A stretch of DNA of 64,000 nt. Origin: Paratrimastix pyriformis. Taxonomy: Eukaryota; Preaxostyla; Paratrimastigidae. The position numbers and the translations under genes were made by a program. The DNA lies in contig JAPMOS010000001.1 in assembly GCA_027972325.1 (NCBI GenBank), forward strand, positions 1,149,001 through 1,213,000, read 5' to 3'. Below, one piece after another: positions 13,401 to 25,026 of this stretch (position 1 is its first letter; every line of letters begins with the position of its first letter). The notes under the pieces are model-generated. The model did not search any database. It was given only the letters and a program-made list of their open reading frames with translations, and was not told the origin of the DNA.

Positions 13401-15624
13401 GACTCGACAGCTGCTCGAGTTCGCCTTGGGGGCTGCTGCGACCACGCAAGAGACATGTGAGTGGATACCATCGGCTTGGCGACGGGGGGGGGGGGGGGGG
13501 GGGGGGCAGGGGGCAGGGGGCAGGGGGCAGGGGCAGGGGGGCAGGGGGCAGGGGGCAGGGGGCAGGGGGCAGGGGGCAGGGGCAGGGGCAGGGGCAGGGG
13601 CAGGGGCAGGGGCAGGGGCAGGGGCAGGGGCAGGGGCAGGGGCAGGGGCAGGGGCAGGGGCAGGGGCAGGGGGCAGGGGCAGGGGCAGGGGCAGGGGCAG
13701 GGCAGGGCAGGGGCAGGGGGCAGGGCAGGGGCAGCAGGTAGGGGCAGGCAGGCAGGGGGCAGGGCGAGGCACCGACATGGTGCTTGATCGGCGGCGGCCG
13801 GGGAGGGTCGCCGGTCGGGAGGTGCATCTGCTCCTCTGCAGATGGACGAACAGCGTGTGAGCAAGTGGGTTCCGGGCGGCGGGGACCGACCTTCGAGCAG
13901 GATTTGCGAAGGTCGCACCGGGACGAAGCGCCGTAGGAGGCGAATGATGAGGGTCATGGCCCAGACAAAGCAGATGATGCTCACCCCGTCATCCAGTACC
14001 TGCCACGGGAGGAGGAGGGAGGAGGAGGAGGAGGGAGGAGGAGGGAGGAGGGGGGGGGGTACGAAAACAACGTGTGACGAGGGGCGAAGGCGAAGGGCGG
14101 GTGCGAAGGGCGGGCGCGAAGGGCGGGTGCGAAGGGCGCGAGTAGGGGGAGGAGGGACAGCGCGCAGACTGTGCCCCGAAGATGAGGAGCAAGCCGCGCG
14201 AGAAGACCGTCAGCACGATGGGGGTGTGGTACCCCTCGGTGATGCCCAGCCGGAAGAGGATGCTCATTTGGTCTGCGCCAGCCCCATGGGAAGAACAAGA
14301 AGGGCTCGCATGATGTGTCATGGTCGGTTGCGATCCCATCATGACACATCCTCCCACGGCCCGTCCCCAGTAGGGACCTGGGGCGAGGCGAGACGGACCC
14401 TCGATGAACGAGTAGGCGGCGATCATGGTGCCGGTGTACCTGACGAGGAGGAGCTTGGCTGGGTCCGTGGTGCCCGCGTTCTCGGGGGAGAGCATCGCGG
14501 CCGGGGGAACGAAGAGGTACACCACCACCGCCATGGCCACAAGAGAGGCCGCCGATGTCCCCCAGATCACGACCCGGGCGATGCTGCGCCCAGGCGCCCA
14601 GCGGTGAATGAGAAGAATGTGGTTAAAAAAAGAAGGGAGGGTGGAGGAGGGGGGAGAGAGATCACCAGCGAAACGGAGGGAGGTATATGCGTCTGGGGGA
14701 GGGGGAAGGGGGAAGGGGGAAGGGGAGGGGAGAGGGAGGGAGGGGGGGGGGGGGTGACGCTGATGGGCGGTAGTCGCAGACTGGAAGAAGCGAGATTCGG
14801 TGGCGACGGGGGGCTTGGCGATATAGCGAGGGAGATGCTCCGCAATGAAGCGCGAGAAGAGAAATGAGCGCCCTGGTGCAATCCGGCCAAAGACATGAAA
14901 ATCGGAGGGAAGAATCGCATGGCAACCAGACCGGGCGAGGAGATGTAGAGGAAGATGGTGAGGGGGACGAAGTTAATCCCAAAGAAGAAGGAAACAACCC
15001 CGGGAAAGGTGGCCTCGTGCAAGTAAATCAACTCAACCAACGAAAGGACTTCATAAATCCAGAACAGCAAAAATCCGATCGCACCCCAGAGGACGACGGG
15101 GGCTGGCCGAGAAACGAGAGTCCAGCCACTCGGAAACTAACAACAGACCGGAAAGACGCCAATGACAAAGCTTCCACGTTGTCAGCGCATCGATGAAGAA
15201 AACAACAGCGCAGCCACAAAAAAGGAGGGCGTATGCGGTGACTCGGGGCATAATGGGGTCCAGGTACACCTTGGATCGAAGATCGATCGAACATCGATAG
15301 ATTCCTTAAAAACCACAGACCACCACCGCCCAAGCAATCAGAATGAGGAACGGGAGGATCAAGAGCAAATTGAGGCAGAGAAGTGCCAATATGAAGAGTG
15401 GTTTGTAAAAATACGCGGATTTCGTTCGTTGAATGAGCTTTGCGGCGAGCCAACTGCATAATAAAGGTCAAAATGAAGACTGGAATCCGAGAAACAAACC
15501 CCTGGGCTCTGTATGTCCGCCCATTCATGGACCAGATGAGTAAAAGTTGAACGCCAAGAGCAAAAACCGCTGGAATACCATATTCGAAGCAATATATCAT
15601 GAACTCCCATCGCGGAAAAAGCAT
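1464..15624 (-). CDS. DEK1-type transmembrane calpain A (multi-exon)
   Basis: A predicted membrane-anchored cysteine protease of the TML-CysPc-C2L class (land-plant DEK1 and many protist calpains). In transcript order: about 18-20 hydrophobic segments (15,624-10,200), a charged/coiled-coil linker (about 10,200-7,860), CysPc (about 7,785-6,545), three C2L-like domains each with an NPQ...C...L.Q strand (HNPQMSLEA near 6,320; NNPQLRVSL near 5,330; LNPQFGLVV near 3,500), and a disordered Ser/Pro tail ending with TGA at 1,464. A roughly 400-residue disordered insertion (5,140-3,880) splits the second C2L. The triad is complete: Cys in QGMLGDCWLLAA, His in KHGYAILNI, Asn in RIRNPWG. The start (MLFPRWEF, 15,624) is supported because the following residues (EYGIP...WLAAKLIQ...YKPLFILALL) align with the start of the head-to-head paralog. 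Many introns are 43-50 nt; a few are swollen by repeats. Exon edges are approximate. Confidence 0.88.
2981..3006 (-). repeat. C26 (sense) polypyrimidine run before a calpain A exon
   Basis: G26 on the plus strand. In the transcript it is C26 followed at once by AG and the exon beginning FEVSVLADQPV, so it forms the whole polypyrimidine tract of that intron. Confidence 0.93.
6545..7785 (-). other. CysPc protease domain of calpain A
   Basis: Exons in transcript order: SWEVVEQISPDDVQQ (about 7,770-7,712); the Cys exon with GQGMLGDCWLLAAMSVVAQ (about 7,620-7,500); WHTVVIDDWLPFGPDG (7,440-7,270); GLVSVGLS-LTGIPLSLN (7,150-7,020); the His/Asn exon with HGYAILNIQEEDG and RIRNPWGTQEW (6,970-6,760); and VFFVSFDELLANFTLLY (6,665-6,545). 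VVIDDWLP, RNPWG and the DxGxFFVSF strand are standard calpain core motifs. All three catalytic residues are present, so an active protease is expected. The EEDG stretch beside the His is shared with calpain B. Confidence 0.9.
7860..10200 (-). other. Coiled-coil linker region of calpain A
   Basis: Between the last membrane segment and the protease lie several short exons rich in Glu, Gln, Arg and Lys: HYDKARAILAEDDRMH, AMAFHEKEEAQLHQFL, MRQDYFNEQQRRDRSN, QRRIAELERSQQRIQTDIAA and ELMRCQAEHAHIVRML. DEK1 also has a long linker between membrane and protease parts. A matching run of charged exons occurs in calpain B (EEAQLLRFLRERG, MRRQYMEETQQRT, DMRESMRQLDLSRDEL), so this part was present before the duplication. 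The swollen (GGGA)n intron at about 9,401-9,605 lies within it. Confidence 0.75.
9401..9605. repeat. (GGGA)n microsatellite in a calpain A intron
   Basis: About 200 bp of nearly pure GGGA tetranucleotides with a few one-base slips. It lies between linker exons of calpain A. On the transcribed strand it reads as CCCT, a pyrimidine-rich block inside an intron. Confidence 0.9.
10426..10570. repeat. 10-bp minisatellite (GGGCAGGGCG)n
   Basis: About fourteen near-perfect copies of a 10-bp unit, GGGCAGGGCG on the plus strand. It sits in a calpain A intron between two membrane-segment exons. The transcript strand is C-rich. Confidence 0.93.
11303..11405. repeat. Hexamer tandem repeat (GGCAGT / GGCGGT)
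   Basis: Two adjacent arrays of 6-bp units, first GGCAGT then GGCGGT, that differ by one base. The array lies in an intron between membrane exons of calpain A. Confidence 0.92.
13482..13770. repeat. G run followed by (GGGGCA)n array
   Basis: A G homopolymer of about 20 bases followed by some 230 bp of GGGGCA/GGGGGCA units with length drift. It fills most of a calpain A intron between membrane exons. The transcript strand reads as C-rich. Confidence 0.92.
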
Positions 15625-16496
15625 ATGAATCCGAAGGGCTCGAAAAAAATCAAAAGCCAGCAAACACAAGAGTCATAGATGATTCTACCAGCGGGTGAGT
15701 TCACAATCCGGAGTCCATCCTCCGGCGACAGTGTTACCTGAGTTGTGATGCGGAACGGCCCTGACTCTGATCCGGCGCCGGAGATGGTGTTCGTTGATGA
15801 GGGGTGGTCGTGATGAGATTGAGATTGATTTGGGAGGAGGTAAAGCTGGAAAACTCTCTTTTTCCCCTTCCCCTGAGTTGTAGTTATCTTCACCACACGA
15901 CGAGGCTGCACTCCACGACCAGCTTGGGGTTCTGGGCCACCACGCTCATGGCGGCCAGCAGCCAGCAGTCCCCGAGCATTCCCTGCCCCCGAGAGGCGAG
16001 GCGCACCCCAGACATGCGAAGTGAGCCAACAGGAAGGCCGCAGGGGGTGGCTGGTGGCTGGTGGAGGTGGGAGAGCGCGCGGGCCTGCTGGACGTCAGAA
16101 TCCTTGGGCCCAGGACGCCATCGCCCACCACAAGAGCACGGGCCTGGCATGCTTCAAAGGGGGGAAAACGTGGTGGCCGGGCAATTGCCGGAGAAGAACG
16201 ATGACTTCAAAGTGGCTCTCGACCACACAAGATGGAGCTAAAACGGTGAGTGGGGAAAACCCTTGTTCCTCCTGAAATGAATCCTCTTTTTTCCCTTTCG
16301 CTTTCGTATCGTTTTCTTCTCTTTCTTTCTTCCTTCGCCCCGGCAACACGTTTTTCCCGATATCCGAACATCCGGTATGCCACTGGAACCTCTTGGTGAA
16401 ATCTATTATTCTCAGCCGGTCTCGCTGCCGTCCGGCAATCCCCGCTCTTGGTAGCCCGGATATCCCTACGCACGGAGGAGAGTTTTTCTCCGCCGA
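15625..16496. other. Divergent intergenic region between the two calpains
   Basis: The two calpain genes are transcribed away from this interval. It contains a relic copy of calpain A's catalytic-Cys exon (15,918-16,100), with AT-richer unique sequence on both sides that is the likely promoter DNA for both genes. No intact gene was recognised. Upstream non-coding exons of either calpain could also lie here. Confidence 0.6.
15918..16100 (-). pseudogene. Relic DNA copy of the calpain A catalytic-Cys exon and flanking intron
   Basis: About 180 bp matches calpain A at about 7,548-7,722 on the same strand, with scattered substitutions and short indels. The minus strand still reads QGMLGDCWLLAAMSVVAQ. 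The match continues through the neighbouring intron (the stretch with ggaaggccgcagggggtgg) and into the GGACGTC at the preceding exon edge. Because intron sequence is included, this is a DNA-level copy, not a retrocopy. No other protease exons accompany it, so it cannot encode a protease by itself. Confidence 0.88.
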
Positions 16497-19400
16497 ATGA
16501 TTTCTGTCTTTCCAAGAGAGCAGTTTTTCTGGATTTCCCTGAAATGGGGCATTCCGTCGCTCCTCGGTTTCATGGGGACTTCTCTGACAATGTCCGGCAT
16601 TAGAGGCAAAATCACCTTTCTCCCATTGACGGTTGCCACGACCCGGTACTGGCTCGCTCGTTTGGTCAACCCATCGCGCACTCGTTTCTTCCGGTTCTTG
16701 GTGTCTCTTGGAATCTTCTTTTTCTTGGCCTTTCTGGGTATGAACACAGGGGTATTGATCACATATGCATCTTTGGTTTGTCTCACTTTTTTGCCAGACT
16801 CATCTTGTTCTTGGTAGTGCGTCGATGCGATTTCTGTTCGACCCACAGTGGGGTATGCCGTGGGGTTTTGCGGCATTGGAACCACTTTGGTTACGATTCT
16901 CATACTCACGCTCTTTCGGTCGCAATACCGTTTTCCCAGTCTGCCGGCAGCACAGCCTCGGGGCCCTTCACGACCTTTCCTAGGGGCAACACCTGTGTTC
17001 CTCGCGGCTGGAGCCTTATGTCTCTTTATCCACCAGACTATTGCTGTCGTTGAGTCGATCCGCGATGAGGATTCCGAAGTCTGCGGATCCTCCAGCCCCC
17101 GCAGTTCCGTCATCTCGTGTTCTAGGAGGCCTTCCGTGCTCTTGTTTCGCATTTATTTGGATTCTCCTTCCTCCCCATGGCGCTCATCCTTTATTTCCTT
17201 TCTCCCGGTCTGAAGAAAATCCGCCCATTTTCTGCCTCATTACGGCCCAATCCTCTCCTCGCCTCCTACTCTTCGTCGATTCCGCGCTGGATCGTCAATA
17301 GGCCGCAAGTTCTTCTTCAACCGCTTCGTGGCCCAGCTTTGTACCGCCACCGGGAACACAACCGCGACCACGCAAGATGGTATCCCCCTACCCCCGGCCA
17401 GCTCCACCTCAACCAGCTCCACCCCAACACTGCCCCCGGCGCCCTCGCTCTTCGAGGGGCTGGCGCCCAGTCTAGCCCGCTTGAGACCAGCGCTGAGTAA
17501 AGTCGAGTGGTCTGTGGCCCCAGTCCCTTCCGTCTTCCATCTCTTCATCGTTTTTTCTCTCCCGCGGCGGAGGGCAGGCTGATTATCCTTGTTACATACC
17601 TGGCCACGCTGGCCTCACACGCGGGGATCTTGGTGACGACCATCATCGAGCTCACCCCCGATTGGCACTCGCCCCTGTCCATCTCTGTTTTCTTCCTCGT
17701 CGGAATCGCCGTCATCGAAGGTCGCCTCCTTGACCCCCCCTCAACCACACTCTCGACGACCAACCACACTCTCGATCTGTGGTTCCTTTGCGCAACAGAC
17801 CACTTGACACTCTTCTTCCACCTGCAACGGACGGACAAGTACCGACCGACCCCGCTGGCGTTGCTGATGTGGGTCTCGCGCGTCATCCAAACCCTGGCCG
17901 GCCAGCGGTCCGTCCTTGCTCCCACCCTACCCCACCCCACACTCACACGCTCCACACACACTCACAGTCACACACTCACACTCGCACACCCGATCAGTAC
18001 CTGAGCTCCACGCACGCACCTCTCATGGCTGTGCCCTCCCGTCACATGTCGATGTCTGTGTCTTTCTCGGCGCAGGTACTGGTTTGCGGGCATCTGCGCA
18101 GTGTATCTGATGTGGTCGATGGCCTTGACCTGGTACATGGCGACCAGCAAGCGACCCAAAGAGGGCACGGCCGCCCTCAAATCTCGTCCGTCTCGCCACA
18201 TCTTGCCCTCTGAGACCCTTGACTTGTCTCTTCTGACTTCTTGCTTGGCTCTTGGACTCCTTTCTTGGAACGCAGTTTTCCTGGATGCGACGTCCTCCTC
18301 GGTCAGCGAACTTGGTCCGCCCTTCATCGCCCTCAGAGAAGTGAAGCTCAAATGTCCTGCCCTCCTTTCCGCTTGGGTTTCGCAGAAGACGCCCCACCCG
18401 CCGGATTCCGGGGCCGAATAGAGCGCCTCCTCGTCTGTTCTGACTCTATCCCTGGGTCCCGCGATCTCACTGTCTCCTCCCCGAATCTCAGCGGTGGATG
18501 AAGGGGCCCGGCGGGCTCCTCGTGCATGTCCAGATGTTCGGCATCGCCATCCTGGTGGCCGTCGTCGTACTCGATGCCCGGGGGGTCCTCAAGCTGATTG
18601 CGATCCCCTTCTTCGACCAGTCTCACGCCCAATATGAATTCGGTGTCGTGGTGGGGGTCCGCAGCAGCCAGCCCAACCCCCCAACCCCTTCCCCTCATCC
18701 CGGTGTTTCATCTCGTCCACTATAGCTCCTGTATGGTATCTACGTTCTGGCACTGCGCCTGGCGTACGCCTGGCGAAAGAGCCGCACGGTGACGATCCAT
18801 GTCTGTTTGTGCGAGCCCGTCCCGGCGATCGGCGATTCACCCACGGTTTCTCTCGGCTGGCTGTTCTGCCGCGCGTCTGCCGCAGGTCGTGCTTGTGGTG
18901 CTGCTCCTGGAAGGTTTCTCGGCTGCCGCGGGGGCGTTGGCCTCTGTGTACATCTTCCACAGCGTGACGGTGGTGGTGCTGTTTGTGCTTGGGCCCCTGG
19001 CCGCCATCGCCACCCTCTACGCGTACATCCTCTGGGATGACAACGACTGCGGTCCGTCAGATCCCCGGCTTTTTTTGGCTCATGATGATATACATGTGGG
19101 GCCTACCGGCGCAGACGTCTTCTTTCATCGCGATCCGCACTGCCGACCCCTGAAGCCGTACGCCAAGCTCAAGGTCGCCCCCCCCCCCCCCCCCCCCCCC
19201 CCCATCGGCACTTTCCGCGAACATGGAGTGCCCACACCCTCTCTGTGTGTCGTGCGGTGTTGGTGGTCGGCGGCGCAGCTGGGGATCACATTAGGGTTGA
19301 TGGTGACCATGGTGTGCGCCATGGGGGGCCTGATCGCGTACTTCTGGGACCTGCTGGTGGGCCTATGGGTGGGCGCCGAGCTGCTGGCGGTGCTGCTCTT

Positions 19401-20990
19401 TATGTTCCCGTCCCTCAAGTACTTCCGGATGCTCCGGGTCACCTGGACTATGCGTCTTGCCCCGACCCTGGCCATCACCGGCGTCTTGGGGTCTGTGGCA
19501 GCACCACTCATATCCTGTGAGGACAAAGGGCTCACCACGTTTGTGGGGCTCCGGCAGGCTTGGCATCTACACGGTGGCCGTCCCCTTGAAGGGGGCTCTG
19601 CTCAACCCCATCTCGGTGGTGGCTCTTGTGGGGGCCTTGGTGGTGCCTGCTCTCTGGTTCCTCGGTTTGGGCTTCGCCAAGTGGTCTGCGCCCGACCACC
19701 CGCCCGTTCCTTTGTCGGGACTTCCACTGGACCTCTTCACCCATTGGTGACCATCTCCGATCCGCGCCGCTCGCCGGCACCCTCAGGTACGACGATCACT
19801 GGGAGTTCACGCGTCCAGTGCTGCTCATCTTTGGGGGCACGTCGGCCCTCGTCCTCTGCTGCGTTATCCTCATTTGGGTCGTGGGTGCCCTCAATGGCGA
19901 CCACATGGTGGGCCCCGGTCCGCCCGCTCAACCGACTCCACATCCTCCACACCCTCCCCTCCCCCGCCCACGCATACACATGCTTTCCCTCTTTACTCGA
20001 CACACATACACACGCACATACGCATGCACATACGCACATACACACATCCACATCCACATCCACGCACCCGACCCAGTGGTGATGGCCGTCTACCTGGGAC
20101 TCAGCCTGTCGCTGCTCTGGATGACCCGGTGGTCGCGGAAGAAGGTCCGCCCACACGGCTCGACCTCGGTGGTCCACTAACATGCCAGGATCCGACGACG
20201 TTGTTTTTTTCGGCCAACCCAGCTACCGCCCACGTTCACCTCGCCCTTTCTGCTTTCCTGTTGCCTGTCCTGGCAGTGGGGCTGGGCGGTGCTGTTGTTG
20301 ATCATCCTGGCCTTCGTGGCCAGCGGAATCGTCACAGCCGTCATGGTCAACGACATCTTCGTGGGCTTCTCCATTGCCTACTGGACCTGCTGTGTGGCCC
20401 TGCCCCTCATTTGGGCCATCACGGCCCTCTACCGCGCGTCAAGGTCGACCCACCCGCCCCGGAGAAAGTGATTCGAGAATTGGGGCGCAGATCTGACTCA
20501 CACTCTCGTCCCCAATGTGACTTTGGCTCTGACAGGAAGGGGCCTTTGATCGCATCTCGCTGGCTGCTGCCCGTCTTTGCATACAACCCCCTCACGGACA
20601 ACGTCGAGGACTCATCGGCGCCCGTCCTGGTGATGTGTCTGCTGCGCCTCCCTCAGCCGGAAGCCGCACCTTTTTGAGCGTATGCTGACCTTTTCTCCTT
20701 GGTCTGGGTTGGGCTGGGGCCGGGGCCGGGTCGCTCAGGCATCTGCGGGATGCTGGCCATCATCTGGGGCATCTTGCTGACTCTCTTCGTGCAGCCCCTC
20801 TGGTACGGCCTCGGTCTGCCCCCATCTCCCACCCGGTCTTTGTACTCATCGCTCACTTCCTTTGAAGCATTCACGAGCCTTGTGCTTGGGGCCGAGGTCA
20901 TCGCCCTGATGGGGTACCTCTACCCGCCCTACAAGCGCTACTTGTCCATTGCCAAGTACGTCCAGTCGGACCGTGAGGGATTCTTCATGG
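16497..20990 (+). other. N-terminal multi-pass membrane region of calpain B
   Basis: Hydrophobic exons include FFRFLVSLGIFFFLAFLG, AVGFCGIGTTLVTILILTLF, VFLAAGALCLFIHQ, ISVFFLVGIAVIEG, YWFAGICAVYLMWSMALTWY, FGIAILVAVVVL, VVLVVLLLEGFSAAAGALAS, VVLFVLGPLAAIATLYAYIL, ITLGLMVTMVCAMGGLIAYF, LLAVLLFMFPSL, ISVVALVGALVVPALWFLGL, VLLIFGGTSALVLCCVILIW, MAVYLGLSLSLLWM, VLLLIILAFVASGIVTAVMV and MLAIIWGILLTLFVQPLWYG. Pairs such as NDIFVGFSIAYW here and NQIFYGFSVVAW in calpain A show exon-by-exon homology. Confidence 0.82.
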
Positions 20991-22620
20991 CCCAGGACCA
21001 GGTTCGCCTCGCCTCGCATGCGTTCACACTGACCCTCTTCGCCCTCCTTCCACCTTCCGCCTTCCGCCTTCCGCCTTCCGCAGGCCTTCCGACGGCAGAT
21101 TCTCAAACCTCGGTCAATCGTGGTCTGTTCATCTGCTCCGCCCCCAACGGTCACCAGGTTTCATCTCCCACCCTCTGTCCTGTCGAATCGCTCTCCTTTC
21201 CAGGCGGCCCACTCGCAGGACGAGCGCATCTTCCCCAACCCGCCCCTGGTCGCTCCCACTCCGGCGGAGCCCGCGGACCAAGCCGCCGCCCCGGGCCCCT
21301 TGCGCCGCACCAAATCGAACGCAACTGCCACTTCGGCTGCCCCGTCGGGCTCCCCCAAGCGTCACCGCTCGGCCGGCACGAGCATCGCCACCGCGGCGCC
21401 CCCTGGCATCTACGACGTGGCGATCAACGGAGCCGAGGAATTCAGCCCCCCGATGGGGCCGGCGGTCTCGCCGGACGATGAGGCCGACGGAGACCCCGAC
21501 GGGGACGGGGTGGACGAGGGGCCCAGCGAAGACGACTGGGACCCCGACGGGGACGAGATCCAGTCGCCCCTGAGCGGCCCCGCCAGCATCAACACCACCG
21601 CTCTGACGGGCCGGCCGCTGGACACCAGCACCAATCCCAACCGCCCCGGGGGACCATTGGTCGGCTCCCCCAAAGACCGCGAGGGGGCCCCCGCGGCCTC
21701 TGAGCCGCCCGCCCGGCGGTACAAGCTCTGGCAGGACTTCGATGTGGAGTTTAACGCGTCCTCGCGCATACTATTCAGTCTGTGAGACCCCCTTCCGCTT
21801 CGATGTTCCACTCTCCCAGTGCTCGTTCCATTTCTGCTCACACGGGTCTCCTTGCATCCTCTATCCTGCAGAATGTCTCTGGGGCTTTGTGCACCCCGAG
21901 AACCTGCAGCTCCTCATCCAGACCTGCGGCATGCTCCTCGACCTGACCAGCGAGACCTTCGCCGAGGACATCCGCTTTTCTGCCCACCTTCAGGTCTTCC
22001 TCCCTTGCCCCGCCGGCGCAGGGCCTGATTCCCTCCCGATGGTATTCGCATTTGCAGGTTCTTCTCAAGATCCGAGCGGAAGCCCGGATGGAGGTCGAGG
22101 AGGCCCAGTTGTTGCGGTTTCTCAGGGAGCGCGGCATCCAGCGCCCCGGCCAACGGTCTGGCTGCTCATTGTCTTCCGTGTCGTCGCCCGAGCGATCCAC
22201 ACGCCTTCCCGTCTCTATGGTGTGGATGGATGCGTTTGACAGCCGCCTGACGCCCGAAGAGCGGGCCACCTTCATGCGGATGCGGCGGCAATACATGGAG
22301 GAGACCCAACAGCGGACCGTGGAGTGCTCACGTCGGCTGCAGCTCGAGGCCGACGCGGTCGAGGACAGGTCTGCCCCCGGGAGGCTTGCTATATAGCGAC
22401 CGGAGGTGCCTGGGGGAAGCAGCGACGATCTTCACCACCACCTGCACCTGCAGGGAACGATCCTGCCTGGAGGATCGCGAGCGCTCCTTGCAGCGTGAGG
22501 CGGACATGCGCGAGTCAATGCGCCAGCTCGACCTGAGTCGGGATGAGCTCCGTGCCCAGATCGACGTCCGCACGGCCCACGCCAAGAAGGAGCAGGCCGA
22601 CCTCGGGTCTGCCTCCCTAA

Positions 22621-22653
<33 letters not shown>

Positions 22654-24992
22654 TTGAGATGGCTCTTCCGACTGGCTGACCGGGGCGACATGGGTTTTTG
22701 GTCTGCTCTCTCCTTGGTGCCGGCAGGGTGATCGTCGCCACCCTGCGTCAGCGGTACCTCGAGCTCAAGCCGCTCCTTGGTCCCAACGCCGCCCCGAATG
22801 TCTGTCGACACACTCCATACAGACCAGACCTCATGCTCGCCGCCTTAAAATGCGCCACAGGTGGGCCTCGAAGCGGCACAGATCGAAGAGCTGCTCCGGG
22901 CGAAGGAGGCCAAGCTGCGGGAGGTCAAGGACGCGTGTCAGGCCCAGGTCGAAGCCGCCAAGTGTCACCTGGCCGAGGTCCGTCCGATGGCCGCCTCCCT
23001 TCGGCCGATTCGCTCGTCCAACCCGAGCTGACTCGCATACGCTTGCCTCCTCGCTTCTCGCAGCTCGACCGTGACCGCGAGCGTCTGGCCCAGGACCATG
23101 CCACATTGCTCCACTCCCTTCAGCACAACCATCACGGTCCGCTCCCGGCATCCTTTGTGCCGCCTTCATCCGTCGACTTTTAGGTCCCATCGAGGAGTTC
23201 GCCCTTCGGTTGCTGGGGCCGGGCGAACGCTTCGAGGACACCGAGTTCCCGCCCACCTCGGCGTCCCTCTACCGGAGCCCCGAGTCCATGGCCAACCCGC
23301 ACGCCTCCCTCGGCTGCCCACCCACTGTCGATGAGATCTACTCGAGTCTGCTTTTCTCATGCACAGTGCACAGGAGGCACGCTTGATCCCTGCGTCTGGG
23401 AATGAGATTCATTCCTTCTTGGGGTCCGTCCGGGTGTGGGGCTGTCCAGAATGGAGCCGCCCGCCCGAGTTTACTCGAGGCCCCATCCAGATGCTCGAGG
23501 GAGCCTCACCTGGCGACGTGCAACAGGTCTGGTTGGCTGGGTGGGCGACCATGGTGAGCCTCACCGGATCCCTTTGCATTTCGGGTCGGGCAGGGTTCGC
23601 TGGGCGACTGCTGGTTCCTGGCGGCGCTGAGCGTCCTCGCCCAGCACCCCGACGTCCTCAAGCACGTTTTCGTGCGTTGCGACACGGCCCGTGGCCTCTA
23701 CACAGGTCTGGTTTTGCTTCTATCCGGAGCCAGCCAGCCCATTGATCCCCCTCTCCCCTCCCCTCCCCTCACCTCCCCTCCTCCGCAATCAGTCCGGTTT
23801 TTCATCAGCGGGGAGCCCCACACGGTGGTCATCGACGACTGGCTTCCGTGCCGCTCCGACGGGGTGCCCGCCTTCGGCCACTGCCCAGTCCCCGAGAAGC
23901 TCTGGGTCCCGCTGGTCGAGAAGGCACTCGCCAAGATGATGCACTCCTACGAGGCTCTCAGGGTCCGTCTGCCGATAAGGGCATCCCTCACAGCCCGCTT
24001 AGCTCAGAATGGCAGAGCGCTAGACTCTTAATCTAGTGGTCGTGGGTTCAACTCCCACAGCGGGCGTTGTATACTTTCTCTCGTTGGAGAGAAACGCGCC
24101 TTCCTGCCCCGGCACCAGCATTCGCGGGGTTGGGATCGGGCAGGCAGGACGCCTTCGGCGGACACAGGCGCACAGAAAGACACGGGCTGAGAGTGAAGTC
24201 TGGACCTCCAATGTCTGGCCTTCTAGTAACGGCTTGGACAACTTTTTTCTGGTTGGCTTTGCTGTCTGTGGGCAGGGCGGGCTGGTGTCGGTGGGCCTTG
24301 CCGACCTGACTGGGGGCATCCCCATGAGCATCCTGCTGCAGCAGGAGCACCTCGTGGTCGGCTCCAAGAAGCTCTGGACCACGATGCGCGACTGGCACCT
24401 CTCGGGGTCCGTCCTTATGCCCCTGCCACTGGCCTCGTGTGTTTCTGCCTGCCCTGCCCCTGCGCCAGGTTGATCATATATGGTTGGTTGCAGGTACTAT
24501 ATGGGCTGCGCAGCCCAGGGGGAGGATGAAAGCCTGATCGTGCAGGTCCGTCCCGCCTCCTTTCCCCCCATCCCCCTCATCCGAGCGCCCACATTGCTGC
24601 AGAAGCACGGCTACGCCATCATGAACATCCAGGAGGAGGACGGCTGCAAGCTCATCCAGCTCCGCAACCCGTGGGGCACCGAAGACTGCGACGCGGGGGA
24701 GTGGAGCCTGACTTCCCCAAACTGGACGCACCGTCTCCGGCGCAAGGTCTCCCTCGCCTGCCGCCCGTCTGAGGCTCCTCGTGATCTTCGCGACGGAGCT
24801 TGGTCAGAATCAGAATGGTTGTCTCTTGGTTGGGTGTGGCGGCCATCGTCTCCCCCACCACACACAGTTCAAGCTGGACGAGGTCGACCCGGGCACCTTC
24901 TTCATGAGTTTCGACGAGCTGTGCGCCCACTTCACGGTGCTCTACCTGTGCAAGATCAGCCCGCCCACTTGGCACACCGCTCAAGTCATGGT

Positions 24993-25026
<34 letters not shown>

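Larger units (their letters stand above)
10200..15624 (-). other. N-terminal multi-pass membrane region of calpain A
   Basis: Hydrophobic exons in transcript order include AVFALGVQLLLIW, LFILALLCLNLLLILPFLIL, YALLFCGCAVVFFIDAL, SFFFGINFVPLTIFLYI, SLVAMAVVVYLFVPPAAM, IVLTVFSRGLLLIFG, IICFVWAMTLII, YLLVVMAAMMSLIVVSAYL, LLSLMMGLFLFSY, TVLLLVLLEAVAIAEGFFLY, SALLLFGLIWGYAVVVGFFF, VVLLTLAIVLVALGLICTVA, CLVIVAAAALAAAIIFWWL, LLVMADLVVLYQW, LACAVLVGFLGLGIAVGVVS, LASIAVWGVMWAAF and SSFVVGVMVAALVEIF. That gives about 18-20 membrane spans, comparable to the 21-24 of DEK1. Several introns here carry G-rich tandem repeats. Confidence 0.82.

Noticed and set aside
15360-15560. Apparent frameshift in the first exons of calpain A
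   Set aside because: A 46-nt intron (gtttgtttctc...atgcag) restores RAQG-WLAAKLIQ, which then aligns with WLARLVN in calpain B.
15890-16150. A third, tiny calpain gene
   Set aside because: Only the Cys exon and part of an intron are present, with no other protease exons and no usable start, so it is a relic copy.
16466-17152. Long minus-strand basic open frame
   Set aside because: It lies opposite hydrophobic plus-strand exons of calpain B that align with calpain A; its Lys/Arg richness is the complement of those codons.
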